DNA from: Aquimonas voraii
Lineage (GTDB): Bacteria; Pseudomonadota; Gammaproteobacteria; Xanthomonadales; Xanthomonadaceae
Assembly (NCBI RefSeq): GCF_900101825.1
Contig: NZ_FNAG01000004.1
Coordinates: 1-64,000 of the forward strand
Reading direction: 5' to 3'
DNA: 64,000 nt
In this document: piece after piece, positions 54,646 through 64,000 of the stretch
Numbering within the stretch: the stretch's first letter is position 1
Layout: every line of letters starts with the position of its first letter
Translations under genes and position numbers: made by a program
Notes under the pieces: generated by a model
Database searches by the model: none
Told to the model about the DNA's origin: nothing
Seen by the model: the letters and a program-made list of their open reading frames with translations, nothing else

Positions 54646-57111
54646 ATGATCGGATCCCTGCTGCAGGACCTGCGCTACAGCCTTCGCGGCCTGCTGGCGC
54701 GACCGCTGTTCCTGGGCATCGCGGTGCTCACGCTCGGCCTGGGGATCGGCGCCAACACCGCGATCTTCTCGGTGATGCACGGTCTGCTGCTGCGGCCCCT
54801 GCCCTACGCCGACGGCGAGCGTCTGGTCGAGGTGTTCAACCGCTACCCGAACATGAACCTCGACTACGCCGGCACCTCGATCCCCGACTATCTGGATCGG
54901 CGCGAGCAGGCGCCCTCGATCGAGGACATGGCGCTCTACACCAACGTCAGCTTCGGGCTCAGCAGCAGCGCCGGCACGCCCGAGCGCCTCAGCGCGCTGA
55001 AGGCCACGCCCAGCCTGTTCAGCACGCTGGGCACGCAGGCGGCGGTGGGGCAGGTGTTCACTGAGGCGCATGCCGAACCGGGCAGCGACAGGGTGGCGGT
55101 GCTGTCCTGGAACCTCTGGCGCAACCGCTTCAACGCCGACCCTGAGCTGATCGGCCGCGAGATCCGTCTGAACGGCGAAAATTTCCGCGTGCTCGGGGTG
55201 ATGCCGCAGGGCTTCGGCTTCCCCAACCGCAACGTGCAGCTGTGGGTGCCCTTTGCCTTCAGCGAGCAGCAGCGCAGCGACCTCGAGCGCGGCACCGAGT
55301 ACTCGGCGAGCATCGCGCGCCTGAAGCCCGGCGCCAGCGTCGAGGGGCTTGCCGCCGAGATCGACACCATCATCGCCCGCAACGCCGATCGTCTGGCCTC
55401 GGCAGGCCAGCAGGGCGCCGACTTCGCCGCGTTCCTGCGCGCCGGCAACTTCAAGGGCGGCGCGCGCAGCCTGCGCGACCAGCAGGTGGGCGAGGCGCGT
55501 GAGGTGCTCGCCATCCTGCAGGCGGCGGTTGCCATGGTGCTGCTGATCGCCTGCGCCAATCTGGCCAACCTGATGCTCATCCGGCTGCACGGACGCCGCA
55601 AGGAGCTGACCCTGCGCAGTGCGCTCGGCGCGGGCCGCGGGCGTCTGGCCCTGCAGGTGCTGGGCGAGGCCCTGCTGCTGGCCCTGTTCGGCGGGCTGGC
55701 CGGTCTGGCGGTCGCCACCGCTGCGGTCGAACTGATGCCGGCGCTCGGCATCCAGCCCAACTCTGCCGATTACGACATCCGGCTCGATACCGAGGTGGTG
55801 CTGTTCGGCATCGGTATCAGCCTGCTGGCCGCGCTCCTGGCAAGCGCGCTGCCGTTGTTCAGCCTGCTGCGCATGGACATCGGCGAAACCCTGAAGGAAG
55901 GCGGCCGCTCGGGCGCGGGCGGACGCCGTGCGGCGCTGTCGCGGCAGGGGCTGGTGGTCGTGCAGATGGCGCTGGCGACCACCCTGCTGATCGGTGCGGG
56001 CCTGCTGCTGCGCAGCTTCCAGGCGCTGTCCGAGCAGAGCCCGGGCTTCGAGTCGAGTGGGCTGCTGACCGCGCGCGTCGACCTGGATGCGCCACGCCAT
56101 GCCGAGGCCGACGTGCGCGCCCGCTTCATCGACGAGGCGCTGGCCAGGCTGCGCGCATTGCCCGGCGTGGAGCAGGCAGCGTTCACCTCGAACCTGCCCT
56201 TCAGCAACAGCAACTCCTCGGGCTCGTACAGCATCGTCGGGCGCGACACCGCCGAGGGCGAGCCCAACCCGCATGGCCTGCAGCGACAGGTGGCCGGCGA
56301 CTACTTCGAGGCGCTGCGGATTCCGCTGCTGGCCGGTCGCTATCTGAGCGAGGCCGACAGCGCGGAGTCCGAGCGGGTGGTGGTGATCGACGAGATCCTC
56401 GCCAACAAGTACTTCGACGGCCGCGACGCGATCGGCCAGCAGCTGCGGCGCGGCGGCAGCGAGGTGCCCCCCGCGACCATCGTCGGCGTGGTCGGTAGCG
56501 TCACGCATCAGCAGCTGGCCACGACCGGCAGCAAGGAAACCCTGTACTGGCCGACCCGCCAGGCCACGCCGCCGTTCGGCAGCTTCGTGCTGCGCTCGGC
56601 GCTGCCGGCCGAGCAGCTGGTCCCGCAGGTGCGCGAGGCCCTGCGCGCGGTCGATCCCGAGCAGCCGGTCTATGACATCCGCAGCCTGGATGAGCGCATC
56701 GCGATCTCGCTGGACCAGCAGCGCGCGCCCATGCTGCTGCTCGGCGCCTTCGCCGCGGTGTCGATGCTCTTGGCCGCGCTCGGCATCTACGGCGTGCTGG
56801 CCTACGCGGTCAGCCAGCGCACTGGTGAGCTCGGCGTGCGCATGGCGATCGGCGCCAGCGCGCAGGAGCTGCTGCGCATGGTGATGGGGCAGGGCGCGCG
56901 GCTGGTGGCGGTCGGTCTCGGTCTCGGCCTGCTCGGTGCCGGCCTGTTCGGCTACGCCGCGCGCAGCCAGCTGTTCGGCGTCAGTGCCGGCGACCCGCTG
57001 ACCTACGTCGGGGTCTGCGGCTTCCTCGCCGCGGTGGCGCTGGCCGCCTGCTACCTGCCCGCGCGCCGCGCCGCGCGGACCGATCCGATGGTGGCGCTGA
57101 GGTACGAATAG
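54646..57111 (+). CDS. duplicated FtsX/MacB permease 3 (ADOP type)
   Basis: An 821-residue permease. The start at 54646 has AAAAGGAGA five to ten bases upstream. A six-codon frame (MKRRAT) opening at 54629 ends in a TGA that overlaps this ATG. The N-terminus [20 protein letters not shown] and TM1 with [16 protein letters not shown] are textbook ADOP, followed by [18 protein letters not shown]. The mid-protein helix is [20 protein letters not shown] with [16 protein letters not shown]. The second half starts [20 protein letters not shown] and ends with [20 protein letters not shown]. It is the member closest to the family consensus. Confidence 0.9.
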   Translation: MIGSLLQDLRYSLRGLLARPLFLGIAVLTLGLGIGANTAIFSVMHGLLLRPLPYADGERLVEVFNRYPNMNLDYAGTSIPDYLDRREQAPSIEDMALYTNVSFGLSSSAGTPERLSALKATPSLFSTLGTQAAVGQVFTEAHAEPGSDRVAVLSWNLWRNRFNADPELIGREIRLNGENFRVLGVMPQGFGFPNRNVQLWVPFAFSEQQRSDLERGTEYSASIARLKPGASVEGLAAEIDTIIARNADRLASAGQQGADFAAFLRAGNFKGGARSLRDQQVGEAREVLAILQAAVAMVLLIACANLANLMLIRLHGRRKELTLRSALGAGRGRLALQVLGEALLLALFGGLAGLAVATAAVELMPALGIQPNSADYDIRLDTEVVLFGIGISLLAALLASALPLFSLLRMDIGETLKEGGRSGAGGRRAALSRQGLVVVQMALATTLLIGAGLLLRSFQALSEQSPGFESSGLLTARVDLDAPRHAEADVRARFIDEALARLRALPGVEQAAFTSNLPFSNSNSSGSYSIVGRDTAEGEPNPHGLQRQVAGDYFEALRIPLLAGRYLSEADSAESERVVVIDEILANKYFDGRDAIGQQLRRGGSEVPPATIVGVVGSVTHQQLATTGSKETLYWPTRQATPPFGSFVLRSALPAEQLVPQVREALRAVDPEQPVYDIRSLDERIAISLDQQRAPMLLLGAFAAVSMLLAALGIYGVLAYAVSQRTGELGVRMAIGASAQELLRMVMGQGARLVAVGLGLGLLGAGLFGYAARSQLFGVSAGDPLTYVGVCGFLAAVALAACYLPARRAARTDPMVALRYE

Positions 57112-57113
57112 TC

Positions 57114-59513
57114 ATGAGCCGCCTTGCCAAGATGGGGTACGAACTTGCGGGAGTCCTGCGCGGTCTCGTGCGTGCGCCCGGTTTCAGTCTGGTCGCCGTG
57201 TGGATGCTGGGCACCGGGATCGGGCTGAGCGTTGCCATGTTCAGTGCCCTGCAGGGCATGCTGCTGAGCAGCCTGCCGCTGCGCGAGGGCGCCTCCGTGG
57301 TCGTGCTGCAGGCCCACAACCGGGCTCAAGGGATCGATTCGGCGCCGTTCACCGCCGAGGAGGCCGAGGCGCTCTCGGCGGGCGTGCCGGGCTTCGAGCG
57401 AATTGCCTACTACTGGTGGTACAGCGTCGGCGTGTTCGACGGCGAGGCCGCGCGAGATCTCACCACGCACATGGTGGGCCCGGGCTACTTCGATGCGCTG
57501 GGCGTCGAACCGGTGCTCGGTCGTCTGCCCAGCGACGAGGACATCCGGCAGGATCGGCCGGTCGCGCTGCTGTCCTACGCCGAATGGCAGCGCCGGTTTG
57601 GCGGCTCGACCGAGGCTCTGGGGCAGCGTCTTGATGTCATCGACGAGGCACCCCTGGAGGTCATTGGGGTGCTGCCCGCGGACATCGGCGTGTTCGCAGG
57701 CGATACCGCGCTGTGGCGACCGCTGTCGCCGCGCTTTCTCCCCGAGGGTGAGCCGCGACGCAACGTGCGTGCCCTCATGCTGCTCGGCCGCCTGCTGGGT
57801 TCGACGACGACGCAGCAGGCGGACGCTGCGCTGGCCGCGCGCATGGCGGCACTTGCACGCAGCGCGCATGAAACCGAGTGGTCCGCGTCGACGCGCAGCC
57901 TGCTCGATCAACTGGTCGGCGATCTGCGTGGCGCCCTGTGGGGCGCATTCGCCCTGGCCCTGCTGGTGCTGCTGATTGGCGCCAGCAATCTGGCCCTGAT
58001 GCTGGATGCGCGGCGCAGCGCCCGCCTGCGCGAGCACGCCGTCAGGCTCGCCCTGGGCGCGAGCCCGTCGCAGCTCTGGCGCGCCGGGCTCATTGAGCTG
58101 GTTACGCTTTCCACGGCGGCGGTCGCGGTGGGCGTGCTGTTGGCAGCTGCGGTCATCGGACTGCTGCGGTCCGTCGCAGAAGCCAGCCTGGCGCGCTCGG
58201 AGCAGATCCAGCTGGACTCGGGCGCACTGCTGTTCGCGACGGTCCTCGGACTGTTGCTGCCTGGCCTTGTGGTGATGGCGGGCGCGGTGCGTGGGCGCGC
58301 GCTCGAGGCGGGGGCGGTGCGCGGCGCGGGACGCGGCCTGCTGGCTCCGGCCGGCGCCCAGCGTTGGCTACCGACCGTGGCGGTCGCCCTGGCCACCGTC
58401 AGCCTGGTGAGCGCCCTCGGTCTTGCCAACGGCCTGTGGCGCCTGCAGCGGATCGAGCCCGGCTACCAGACCGAGCGCGTGCACGTGCTGCAGATCTTCC
58501 GCGTGGGCCAGGAGGCTTTCGTGCCCTTCGCCGAGCGGATGCTCGAAGCGCTGGCGGCCGTTCCGGGGGTCGAGCAGGTGGCGCTGTCCAGCGCCGTGCC
58601 GCTGTCCAACATCGGCAGTGCCCAGGCCGAACTGCGGCCGGCGGGCCGCAGCGATGCCGCAGCGCTGCAGGCGGGTGTCCGGCGCGTCTCGGCCGGCTAT
58701 CGGAATCTGCTGGACATTCCCCTGCTGGGCGGTCGCGATTTCAGCCCGGAGGATCGTCGCGGATCGGCGCCCGTGATTCTGCTGAGCGCGACCGCCGCAC
58801 GCCGCCTGTTCGCGACCGAGAACGCGGTAGGCCGCCAGGTCGAACTGCCGGATGGGCAGGGCGGATGGCTGCGTCACGAAGTGGTGGGTGTGGTCGCCGA
58901 CATACGCAACGAGGGCGTGCGCAACGCGCCGGCACCCGAAGTGCTGGTGCCGTTCGCGCAATCGCCGCGGATGGGCATGAGCTTTCTCGTGCGCAGTCGC
59001 AGCGGTGGGTCCGAGATCGATGCGCAGGTCCGCGCCGCTCTGCAGGCGCTGGACCCCCGTCAGCCGGTGACGGACCAGTTCCTGCTGCAGGAACGGCTGG
59101 CGGATCAGCTGCAGCCAGCGCGCGTGTTCTCCGCCACCGTGGGGCTGTTCGCCGTGCTCGCTCTGCTGCTCGCGGCCGCGGGCGTCTACGCCGTGGCCTC
59201 GCTGCAGCAGCGGCGCCGCCTGCCCGAGTACGGCCTGCGCCTGGCGGTCGGCGCCCGGCCCGCCCAACTGGCAGGTCGGGCGCTTGGCGAAGGTCTGGTG
59301 ATCTGCCTGGTCGGCGTGCTGGTCGGGGCCGTCGCGAGCACCCTCGGATTTCACCTGGCCGAGCTGGACGCCCTCGGAATACAGGCCGGACTTCCGCTGG
59401 ATGCCTTGGCCGTCGGCGCAGTTCTGATGGTGCTCGTGGCCCTGGCGGCGAGCGCTGCTCCCGCGCTGCGGGCCGCGCGCACGCCGCCGACCGAAGTGCT
59501 GCGACATGTTTAG
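57114..59513 (+). CDS. duplicated FtsX/MacB permease 4 (diverged)
   Basis: A 799-residue permease that begins two bases after the stop of permease 3. It keeps the overall layout (TM1 VAVWMLGTGIGLSVAMFSAL, middle helix LVLLIGASNLALMLDARRSA, coupling helix LREHAVRLALGASPSQL, second half WLPTVAVALATVSLVSALGL). Its family signatures are eroded: the post-TM1 motif reads MLLSSLPLREGASVVVLQ instead of LLLRPLPY, and the central ACANLANL is ASNLALML. It may work only as a hetero-partner or have another cargo; both are guesses. Confidence 0.85.
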   Translation: MSRLAKMGYELAGVLRGLVRAPGFSLVAVWMLGTGIGLSVAMFSALQGMLLSSLPLREGASVVVLQAHNRAQGIDSAPFTAEEAEALSAGVPGFERIAYYWWYSVGVFDGEAARDLTTHMVGPGYFDALGVEPVLGRLPSDEDIRQDRPVALLSYAEWQRRFGGSTEALGQRLDVIDEAPLEVIGVLPADIGVFAGDTALWRPLSPRFLPEGEPRRNVRALMLLGRLLGSTTTQQADAALAARMAALARSAHETEWSASTRSLLDQLVGDLRGALWGAFALALLVLLIGASNLALMLDARRSARLREHAVRLALGASPSQLWRAGLIELVTLSTAAVAVGVLLAAAVIGLLRSVAEASLARSEQIQLDSGALLFATVLGLLLPGLVVMAGAVRGRALEAGAVRGAGRGLLAPAGAQRWLPTVAVALATVSLVSALGLANGLWRLQRIEPGYQTERVHVLQIFRVGQEAFVPFAERMLEALAAVPGVEQVALSSAVPLSNIGSAQAELRPAGRSDAAALQAGVRRVSAGYRNLLDIPLLGGRDFSPEDRRGSAPVILLSATAARRLFATENAVGRQVELPDGQGGWLRHEVVGVVADIRNEGVRNAPAPEVLVPFAQSPRMGMSFLVRSRSGGSEIDAQVRAALQALDPRQPVTDQFLLQERLADQLQPARVFSATVGLFAVLALLLAAAGVYAVASLQQRRRLPEYGLRLAVGARPAQLAGRALGEGLVICLVGVLVGAVASTLGFHLAELDALGIQAGLPLDALAVGAVLMVLVALAASAAPALRAARTPPTEVLRHV

Positions 59514-59623
59514 GCCGCGCGCCGGGCGCGTGCGAACGGTGGGACTTTATGGCCCGCGAGGCCGGCGCACCTCTCGCTGCAGGCTGAGGTCCGGCTTGGA
59601 GCTGCATGGAAAAGGAGATTCGC

Positions 59624-62029
59624 ATGCTGATGCTTGAACTGAACAACGCCGCCCGCCGCCTGCTGCGCCGGCCCACCCAGAGTGCGCTGGTGGTGGGCGT
59701 GCTCGGCCTTGGGCTCGGCGCCTTCCTGTTCCTGCTGTCGGTGGTCAATGGCCTGTTGATCCGGCCGCTGCCCTTTCCCGAGGCCGATCGCCTGGTGGCC
59801 ATGGGCGAGCGCCGCGACAGCGGGGTGGGCGGCATCCATGCCAACGACTACCTGCGCCTGCGCGATGAGCTGCGCAGCTTCGAGCGCATGGGCATGTACG
59901 ACGAGGCCACCGCCAACATCAGCCGCGGCGGCAGCAGTCTGCCGCAGCGCTACGACGGCGCCCAGATGAGCATCGAGGCGCAGCAGCTGGTGGGCGTGCA
60001 GCCGATCCTCGGCCGGGGTTTCATCGCCGCCGATGACCAGCCCGGCGCGCCCGCCGTACTGCTGCTCGGCGAGCGCGTCTGGCGCGAGGACTTCGGCGCC
60101 GATCCAGCGGTGGTCGGCCGCGTGCTCAAACTCAACGGCGAAGCCGCCACGGTGGTCGGGGTATTGCCGGAGAGCTTCCGATTTCCCTTCATCGCCGAGG
60201 TGTGGATGCCGCGCCGCCTGCGCAGCGACGACCCCTACGGTGGGCAGGTGATCGCCAAGCTCGCCGAGGGCGTGTCGCTCAGCCAGGCGCGCGTCGAGTT
60301 CGACACCGTGGTCGAGCGGCTGGGGCCGGCGCTGATGGCGCACCGCGACCAGCGGCCCTTGAGCCTGAAGCCGCTGGTGCTGCGCTTCGTCAACGAGAAC
60401 ACCCGCGGCATCGTCGGCATGATCTTCGTGCCCGGCGCGCTGGTGCTGCTGCTGGCCTGCCTCAATGCCGCCAACCTGCGCCTCGGCCATGCACTCGCGC
60501 GCCAGCAGGAGCTGGCCGTGCGCGGCGCGCTCGGCGCCAGCCGCGGTCGTCTGCTTCGCGAACTGCTGGCCGAGAGCGTGCTGCTCGCGCTGGCGGCAAC
60601 CGCCGTCGGCCTGGTCATCGCCGATGCCGCCGGGCGCTGGCTGCTTGCCGTGTTCATCGCCAACGAAGATGCGCCGGCCTATTTCGTCAACTTCGGCATC
60701 GACCTGCGCATGTTCGGCTTCGCCCTGCTGGCGGCGCTGGTGACCGCGCTGGCTTCGGGCCTGTGGCCGGCGCTGCGGGCCTCCAGGCTCGACCTGCAGC
60801 AGGGCCTGCGCGCGGGCGGCCGCAGCGGCGCCGATGCCGGCGCGGGCCGCGCCGTGCGCGCCTTGGTCGTGGCCGAGATCGCGCTGACCGTGCTGCTGCT
60901 GGTCGGCGCCGGCACCTTCCTGCGCGGGCTGGAGCGGACTTTCGCCTTCGACTTCGGCACCGCCACGCCGCCCACCGAAGTGCTGACCGGCCGCCTTGGC
61001 CTGCGCGATGCGCGCTATGCCGACGCGCCCGCGAAGCAGCTCTTCTACCAGTCCCTGGTCGAGGACCTCGAAGCCCAGCCCGGCGTGCGCGCGGCCTCGG
61101 TCTCCTCGGCCCTGCCAGGCACCATGGCCGGCGCCACGGAAACCATCGGCGCCGCGGGCCAGGCAGAGCCCAACGGCGGCTGGCCGCAGGCGCTGGCGGC
61201 GCATGTCGATCCCGGCTTTGCCGAGGTCTATGGGCTGGAACTGCTCGAAGGGCGCCTGCTCGACGCGCGCGACACCGCCGACAGCGCGCGCGTGGTGGTG
61301 GTCGATGCGCGACTCGCCCAGGAACTGTGGCCCGCTGGCACTGCGCTGGGCCAGACCCTGTGGGTGAATCCGCAGCGCGCCGAGCCCGAGGCCTACACCG
61401 TGGTCGGCGTGATCGCGAGCCTGCATCTGGAAGACGCGGATGACCCGGTGCAGCCGACCCTGCTGGCGCCACTGGCCCAGCACCCGCGCGAGTTCGTGAC
61501 CGTGGCGATCCGCACCGAGGGCGATGCGCTCGACTTCGCCCCGCTGCTGGCCGAGCGCGTGCGCCAGCTCGATGCCGACCTGCCGGTCTACTGGCTGCGG
61601 ACCCAGCAGCGCGCCATCGAGATGGGCCGCATCGGCCCGGTGATCCTGAGCCAGATGTTCACCGCGATCGGCCTGCTCGGCCTGGTGCTGGCGGCCACCG
61701 GTCTCTACGGCGTGCTGGCCCAGGCGGTGCTGGCGCGCTCGCGCGAGATCGGCATCCGCCGCGCGATTGGCGCCGACGCGCGCAGTGTGCTGCGTCTGGT
61801 CGGCGGTGGCGTCGGCCTGCAGCTGACGATTGGTCTGTCGATCGGCCTGGCCCTGGCCCTGCCCTGGTCGGGCATGCTCGCCAGCGAGAACTTCCACACG
61901 CGCAGCGCCGAGCCGGCGGTGTTCATCGCGGCCCTGCTGGTGGTGCTGCTGGCCGCTGTTGCGGCCTTCGCCGGCCCCTTGCTGCGCGCGCTGCGGATCG
62001 ATCCGATGCAGGCCTTGAGGCAGGACTAG
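59624..62029 (+). CDS. duplicated FtsX/MacB permease 5 (ADOP type)
   Basis: An 801-residue permease. The start at 59624 has AAGGAG six bases upstream; an in-frame ATG at 59606 would add MEKEIR and has only GGAG. TM1 (ALVVGVLGLGLGAFLFLLSV) is followed by LLIRPLPFPEADRLVAM. The middle helix is VLLLACLNAANLRLGHALAR, with QQELAVRGALGASRGRL. The second half begins ALVVAEIALTVLLLVGAGTF and ends with SREIGIRRAIGADARSVL. A gap of 110 bases separates it from permease 4. The second ATPase gene follows after 294 bases. Confidence 0.88.
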   Translation: MLMLELNNAARRLLRRPTQSALVVGVLGLGLGAFLFLLSVVNGLLIRPLPFPEADRLVAMGERRDSGVGGIHANDYLRLRDELRSFERMGMYDEATANISRGGSSLPQRYDGAQMSIEAQQLVGVQPILGRGFIAADDQPGAPAVLLLGERVWREDFGADPAVVGRVLKLNGEAATVVGVLPESFRFPFIAEVWMPRRLRSDDPYGGQVIAKLAEGVSLSQARVEFDTVVERLGPALMAHRDQRPLSLKPLVLRFVNENTRGIVGMIFVPGALVLLLACLNAANLRLGHALARQQELAVRGALGASRGRLLRELLAESVLLALAATAVGLVIADAAGRWLLAVFIANEDAPAYFVNFGIDLRMFGFALLAALVTALASGLWPALRASRLDLQQGLRAGGRSGADAGAGRAVRALVVAEIALTVLLLVGAGTFLRGLERTFAFDFGTATPPTEVLTGRLGLRDARYADAPAKQLFYQSLVEDLEAQPGVRAASVSSALPGTMAGATETIGAAGQAEPNGGWPQALAAHVDPGFAEVYGLELLEGRLLDARDTADSARVVVVDARLAQELWPAGTALGQTLWVNPQRAEPEAYTVVGVIASLHLEDADDPVQPTLLAPLAQHPREFVTVAIRTEGDALDFAPLLAERVRQLDADLPVYWLRTQQRAIEMGRIGPVILSQMFTAIGLLGLVLAATGLYGVLAQAVLARSREIGIRRAIGADARSVLRLVGGGVGLQLTIGLSIGLALALPWSGMLASENFHTRSAEPAVFIAALLVVLLAAVAAFAGPLLRALRIDPMQALRQD

Positions 62030-62323
62030 GCATGGGGGGCGCGCTTTACGCAGAAGAAGCGCCGTTGAGGCGAGTGATGCGTGTGCGGCAGGAAGCGGTG
62101 TGCGCCGCCCGCCGCAAGGTTTCTCCCCCTCTCCCCCAACCCCCTCCCACGAGGGGAGAGGGGAGTGAAAGCCGGCGCGCTGCGCAGCCAGGAGAGGGGC
62201 GGACGATCTCGACTCCTCGCGCGGAGAGGGCAGTGACAGCCGAACCCTTGCCCGCGGGGCAACGGTGACAGCACGAAGCTCACCCTGTTCAATGACTAAA
62301 CAAAAACTGGAACCGCCCACGCC
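62030..62323. other. 294-base intergenic region with CCCTCTCC hairpin
   Basis: It contains CCCCTCTCCCCCAACCCCCT then CCCACGAGGGGAGAGGGGAG (about 62130-62168), an imperfect hairpin of a repeat style often seen between genes of high-GC proteobacteria. It could attenuate read-through from the permease genes into the second ATPase gene. No coding sequence is supported. Confidence 0.5.
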
Positions 62324-62992
62324 ATGATCGAACTCCGCGAGCTTGAGAAGTCCTACCCGCTGGCCGCCCAGCGCCACTATGTGCTGCGCAAGATCAGCCT
62401 CGACATCCACGAGGGCGATTTCCTTTCCATCATGGGGCCATCCGGCTCGGGCAAGACCAGCCTGCTGTCGGTGCTGGGCCTGATGGACTCCGACTGGTCG
62501 GGCAGCTACCGCTTCGCCGGCACCGACCTGCACACGCTGAAAGAGCGCGCGCGCAAGGACTTCGCCCGCGAGCACATCGGCTTCGTGTTCCAGCACTACC
62601 ACCTGCTCGACGACCTCACCGTCGCCGAGAACCTGGAGCTGCCCCTGTCCTACCGCAATGTGCGCGGCAGCGAGCGGCAGGCCCGCGTGGCCGAACTGCT
62701 CGATCGCTTCGGCATGGCGGCGCGCCGCGACCTGTACCCGCGCCAGCTCTCCGGCGGCCAGCAGCAGATCGTCGCGGTGGCGCGCGCGGTGATTGCGCGG
62801 CCGCGCCTGCTGCTCTGCGACGAGCCCACCGGCGCACTGCACTACAGCCAGGGCGTGCAGGTGATGGACCTGCTCAGCGAGTTGAACAAGGAAGGCACCA
62901 CCATCGTGCAGGTCACCCACAACCCCGAGTACGCCGCGCGCGGTGGCCGCCAGGTCGAGCTGTTCGACGGCTGGATGAAGCAGGTGGCTTGA
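62324..62992 (+). CDS. ABC transporter ATPase (MacB/LolD type), second copy
   Basis: A 222-residue nucleotide-binding subunit. Walker A is [15 protein letters not shown], the Q-loop is in [16 protein letters not shown], the signature is [17 protein letters not shown], Walker B is [16 protein letters not shown] and the switch His is in [12 protein letters not shown]. Two details differ from the first copy: signature LSGGQQQI instead of LSGGQQQR, and a D-loop with GALH where GNLD is usual. All catalytic residues appear intact. It may pair with a different subset of the five permeases. There is no strong ribosome binding site before the ATG. Confidence 0.93.
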   Translation: MIELRELEKSYPLAAQRHYVLRKISLDIHEGDFLSIMGPSGSGKTSLLSVLGLMDSDWSGSYRFAGTDLHTLKERARKDFAREHIGFVFQHYHLLDDLTVAENLELPLSYRNVRGSERQARVAELLDRFGMAARRDLYPRQLSGGQQQIVAVARAVIARPRLLLCDEPTGALHYSQGVQVMDLLSELNKEGTTIVQVTHNPEYAARGGRQVELFDGWMKQVA

Positions 62993-63040
62993 GCGCAGGG
63001 CGATGCATGGCAGACCGCCCAACCCACCAGCAACGCGCCC

Positions 63041-63068
63041 CATAGGGTGGGCCCCGGCCCACCATGAG
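63041..63068. repeat. GGTGGGCC palindromic repeat, copy F
   Basis: Reads CATAGGGTGGGCCCCGGCCC then ACCATGAG, with perfect GGTGGGCC/GGCCCACC arms, followed by ATCGACGCTCGCCCCGG. Confidence 0.82.
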
Positions 63069-63151
63069 ATCGACGCTCGCCCCGGTCATTGATCGAATGC
63101 CTCGCCCCACGACAAGCTGCGAACCCGACATCGCCACAACAACAGCGTTCG

Positions 63152-63179
63152 CATAGGGTGGGCCCTGGCCCACCCTGGG
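63152..63179. repeat. GGTGGGCC palindromic repeat, copy G
   Basis: Reads CATAGGGTGGGCCCTGGCCC then ACCCTGGG, followed by CTCGACGCTCGCCCTG as in copies C and F. Confidence 0.82.
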
Positions 63180-63266
63180 CTCGACGCTCGCCCTGATACT
63201 CCAAGACACACCGGCGCAAGGCTTGAGCCCCGCTACGCCCACCCTCACCGGCGCAAGGCTTGAGCT

Positions 63267-63294
63267 CACGGTGGGCCAGGGCCCACCCTATGAG
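63267..63294. repeat. GGTGGGCC palindromic repeat, copy H
   Basis: Reads CACGGTGGGCCAGGGCCCAC then CCTATGAG, inverted relative to copies F and G as judged by the CTATG flank. Confidence 0.82.
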
Positions 63295-63360
63295 CCACGC
63301 GTCTCCATGTCGTATCGCGCACCACGCGTTCCTCCAAACCTTCCACGCGTTCCTGCCCCC

Positions 63361-64000
63361 ATGACCTCCCGCATCCTCATCGCTGACGACCAGGCCGACG
63401 TGCTGCAGGCCCTGCGCCTGCTGCTGAAATCCGAAGGCCACACCTGCGTCTGCGCGGACGGCCCGCGCGAGGCCATCGAGAAGCTGCGCCGCGAGGCTTT
63501 CGACGCCGCGCTGATCGACTTGAACTACACCCGCGACACCACCTCGGGCGAAGAGGGCCTGGCCCTGCTCGCCGAGCTGAAGAAGCTGGCGCCGGACCTG
63601 CCAGTGGTGGTGATGACCGCCTGGGGCAGCATCGATCTGGCCGTGCGCGCCATGCGCGAAGGCGCCGGCGACTTTATCGAAAAGCCCTGGGACAACGCGC
63701 GCCTGCTCAGCATCCTCGCCACCCAGGTTGCGCTGGGCCGCAGCCAGCGCCGCGCCGCCAAGCTCGAAGGCATGCTGAAGCAGGGCGAGGGCGCCGAGCC
63801 CTTCATCGCCGAAGCGCCTTCGATGCGCCCCCTGCTCGACCTGCTCGACCGCGTCGCGCCGTCCGATGCCAACGTGCTGATCCTCGGCGAGAACGGCACC
63901 GGCAAGGGCCTGCTCGCCCGCGAGCTGCACCGCCGCTCGGCGCGGGCCGAAGCACCCCTGGTCAAGGTCAACATGGGCGGCATCGCCGAGACGGTCTTCG
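63361..64000 (+). CDS. NtrC-family sigma-54-dependent response regulator, partial
   Basis: The first 213 residues of a response regulator; the gene continues past the window. The receiver has the acidic pair in LIADDQAD, phosphorylation site Asp53 in AALIDLNYTRD, the Thr in VVVMTAWGSIDLAV and Lys in FIEKPWDN. The AAA+ domain begins around residue 150, with Walker A GENGTGKGLLARELH at about 176. It ends in VNMGGIAETVF just before where the GAFTGA loop would be. Such proteins activate sigma-54 promoters on phosphorylation. Its position at the end of the export cluster suggests that it controls it; a kinase gene is expected next. Confidence 0.9.
   Translation, partial: MTSRILIADDQADVLQALRLLLKSEGHTCVCADGPREAIEKLRREAFDAALIDLNYTRDTTSGEEGLALLAELKKLAPDLPVVVMTAWGSIDLAVRAMREGAGDFIEKPWDNARLLSILATQVALGRSQRRAAKLEGMLKQGEGAEPFIAEAPSMRPLLDLLDRVAPSDANVLILGENGTGKGLLARELHRRSARAEAPLVKVNMGGIAETVF

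Larger units (their letters stand above)
62993..63360. other. 368-base repeat-rich intergenic region
   Basis: It holds three GGTGGGCC palindromes (copies F, G, H) and a direct repeat ACCGGCGCAAGGCTTGAG (63210-63227 and 63248-63265). It separates the second ATPase gene from the sigma-54 activator gene. No gene is supported. Confidence 0.6.

Noticed and set aside
59510-63043. Uninterrupted 1177-codon open frame on the minus strand
   Set aside because: It lies antisense to permease 5 and the second ATPase gene. Its translation is Ala/Gly/His/Gln-rich with no domain, as expected from codon bias in high-GC DNA.

Overview
The window is a high-GC chromosomal segment. Its gene content points to a gammaproteobacterium of the Lysobacterales (Xanthomonadales): an ilvDCGME operon behind a peptide attenuator, a K+-independent membrane pyrophosphatase, a lipoyl-bearing E3, many secreted proteases and lipoproteins, and dense intergenic palindromic repeats. 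This placement is inferred from gene style; there is no rRNA in the window. I see no tRNA, rRNA, CRISPR array or prophage.

Layout. 1-16 kb is accessory: an IS3-type element end, then secreted proteins and lipoproteins (trypsin-like protease, FG-GAP protein, DUF1996 protein, TPR and MalM-like lipoproteins), a DUF429 protein, a truncated SGNH hydrolase fused tail-to-tail with one of two paralogous six-cysteine secreted proteins, a phytanoyl-CoA-type dioxygenase and an FmdB-type zinc ribbon protein. Four of the secreted proteins end in the same short C-terminal motif (hh-x-x-G-F-E). 17-23 kb is the branched-chain amino-acid operon on the minus strand (ilvD-ilvC-ilvG-ilvM-ilvE, overlapping or closely spaced), preceded by a leader peptide with a Leu/Val/Ile run and a transcription terminator. 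23-29 kb carries a DUF2333 protein, a membrane GGDEF diguanylate cyclase, soluble and membrane pyrophosphatases, and a 77-bp tandem repeat. 29-31 kb holds a NYN/LOTUS-like RNase-family protein; 240 bases or more upstream of it lies an array of hairpins which on the minus strand present GGA in their loops, as CsrA/RsmA decoy RNAs do. 31-40 kb encodes E3, an S9 peptidase, a secreted S8 protease, a uracil-DNA glycosylase-family protein and a GlcD/Dld-type FAD dehydrogenase. 40-46 kb has an OmpR-type response regulator and kinase, two small secreted proteins in less GC-rich DNA, and an orphan FtsX/MacB permease.

47.4-64 kb is one coherent block on the plus strand: a periplasmic adaptor, a MacB/LolD-type ATPase, five consecutive duplicated FtsX permeases of about 800 residues (the type called ADOP when found without ATPases), a second diverged ATPase, and an NtrC-family sigma-54 activator that runs off the edge. 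The simplest reading is a MacAB-like trans-envelope export or envelope-stress system with several alternative permeases, controlled by a two-component sigma-54 pathway.

Intergenic DNA is rich in structure: eight copies of a GGTGGGCC/GGCCCACC palindrome in three clusters, GGGATT-type repeats, an 83-bp direct repeat, the GGA-loop hairpin array and several strong terminators.
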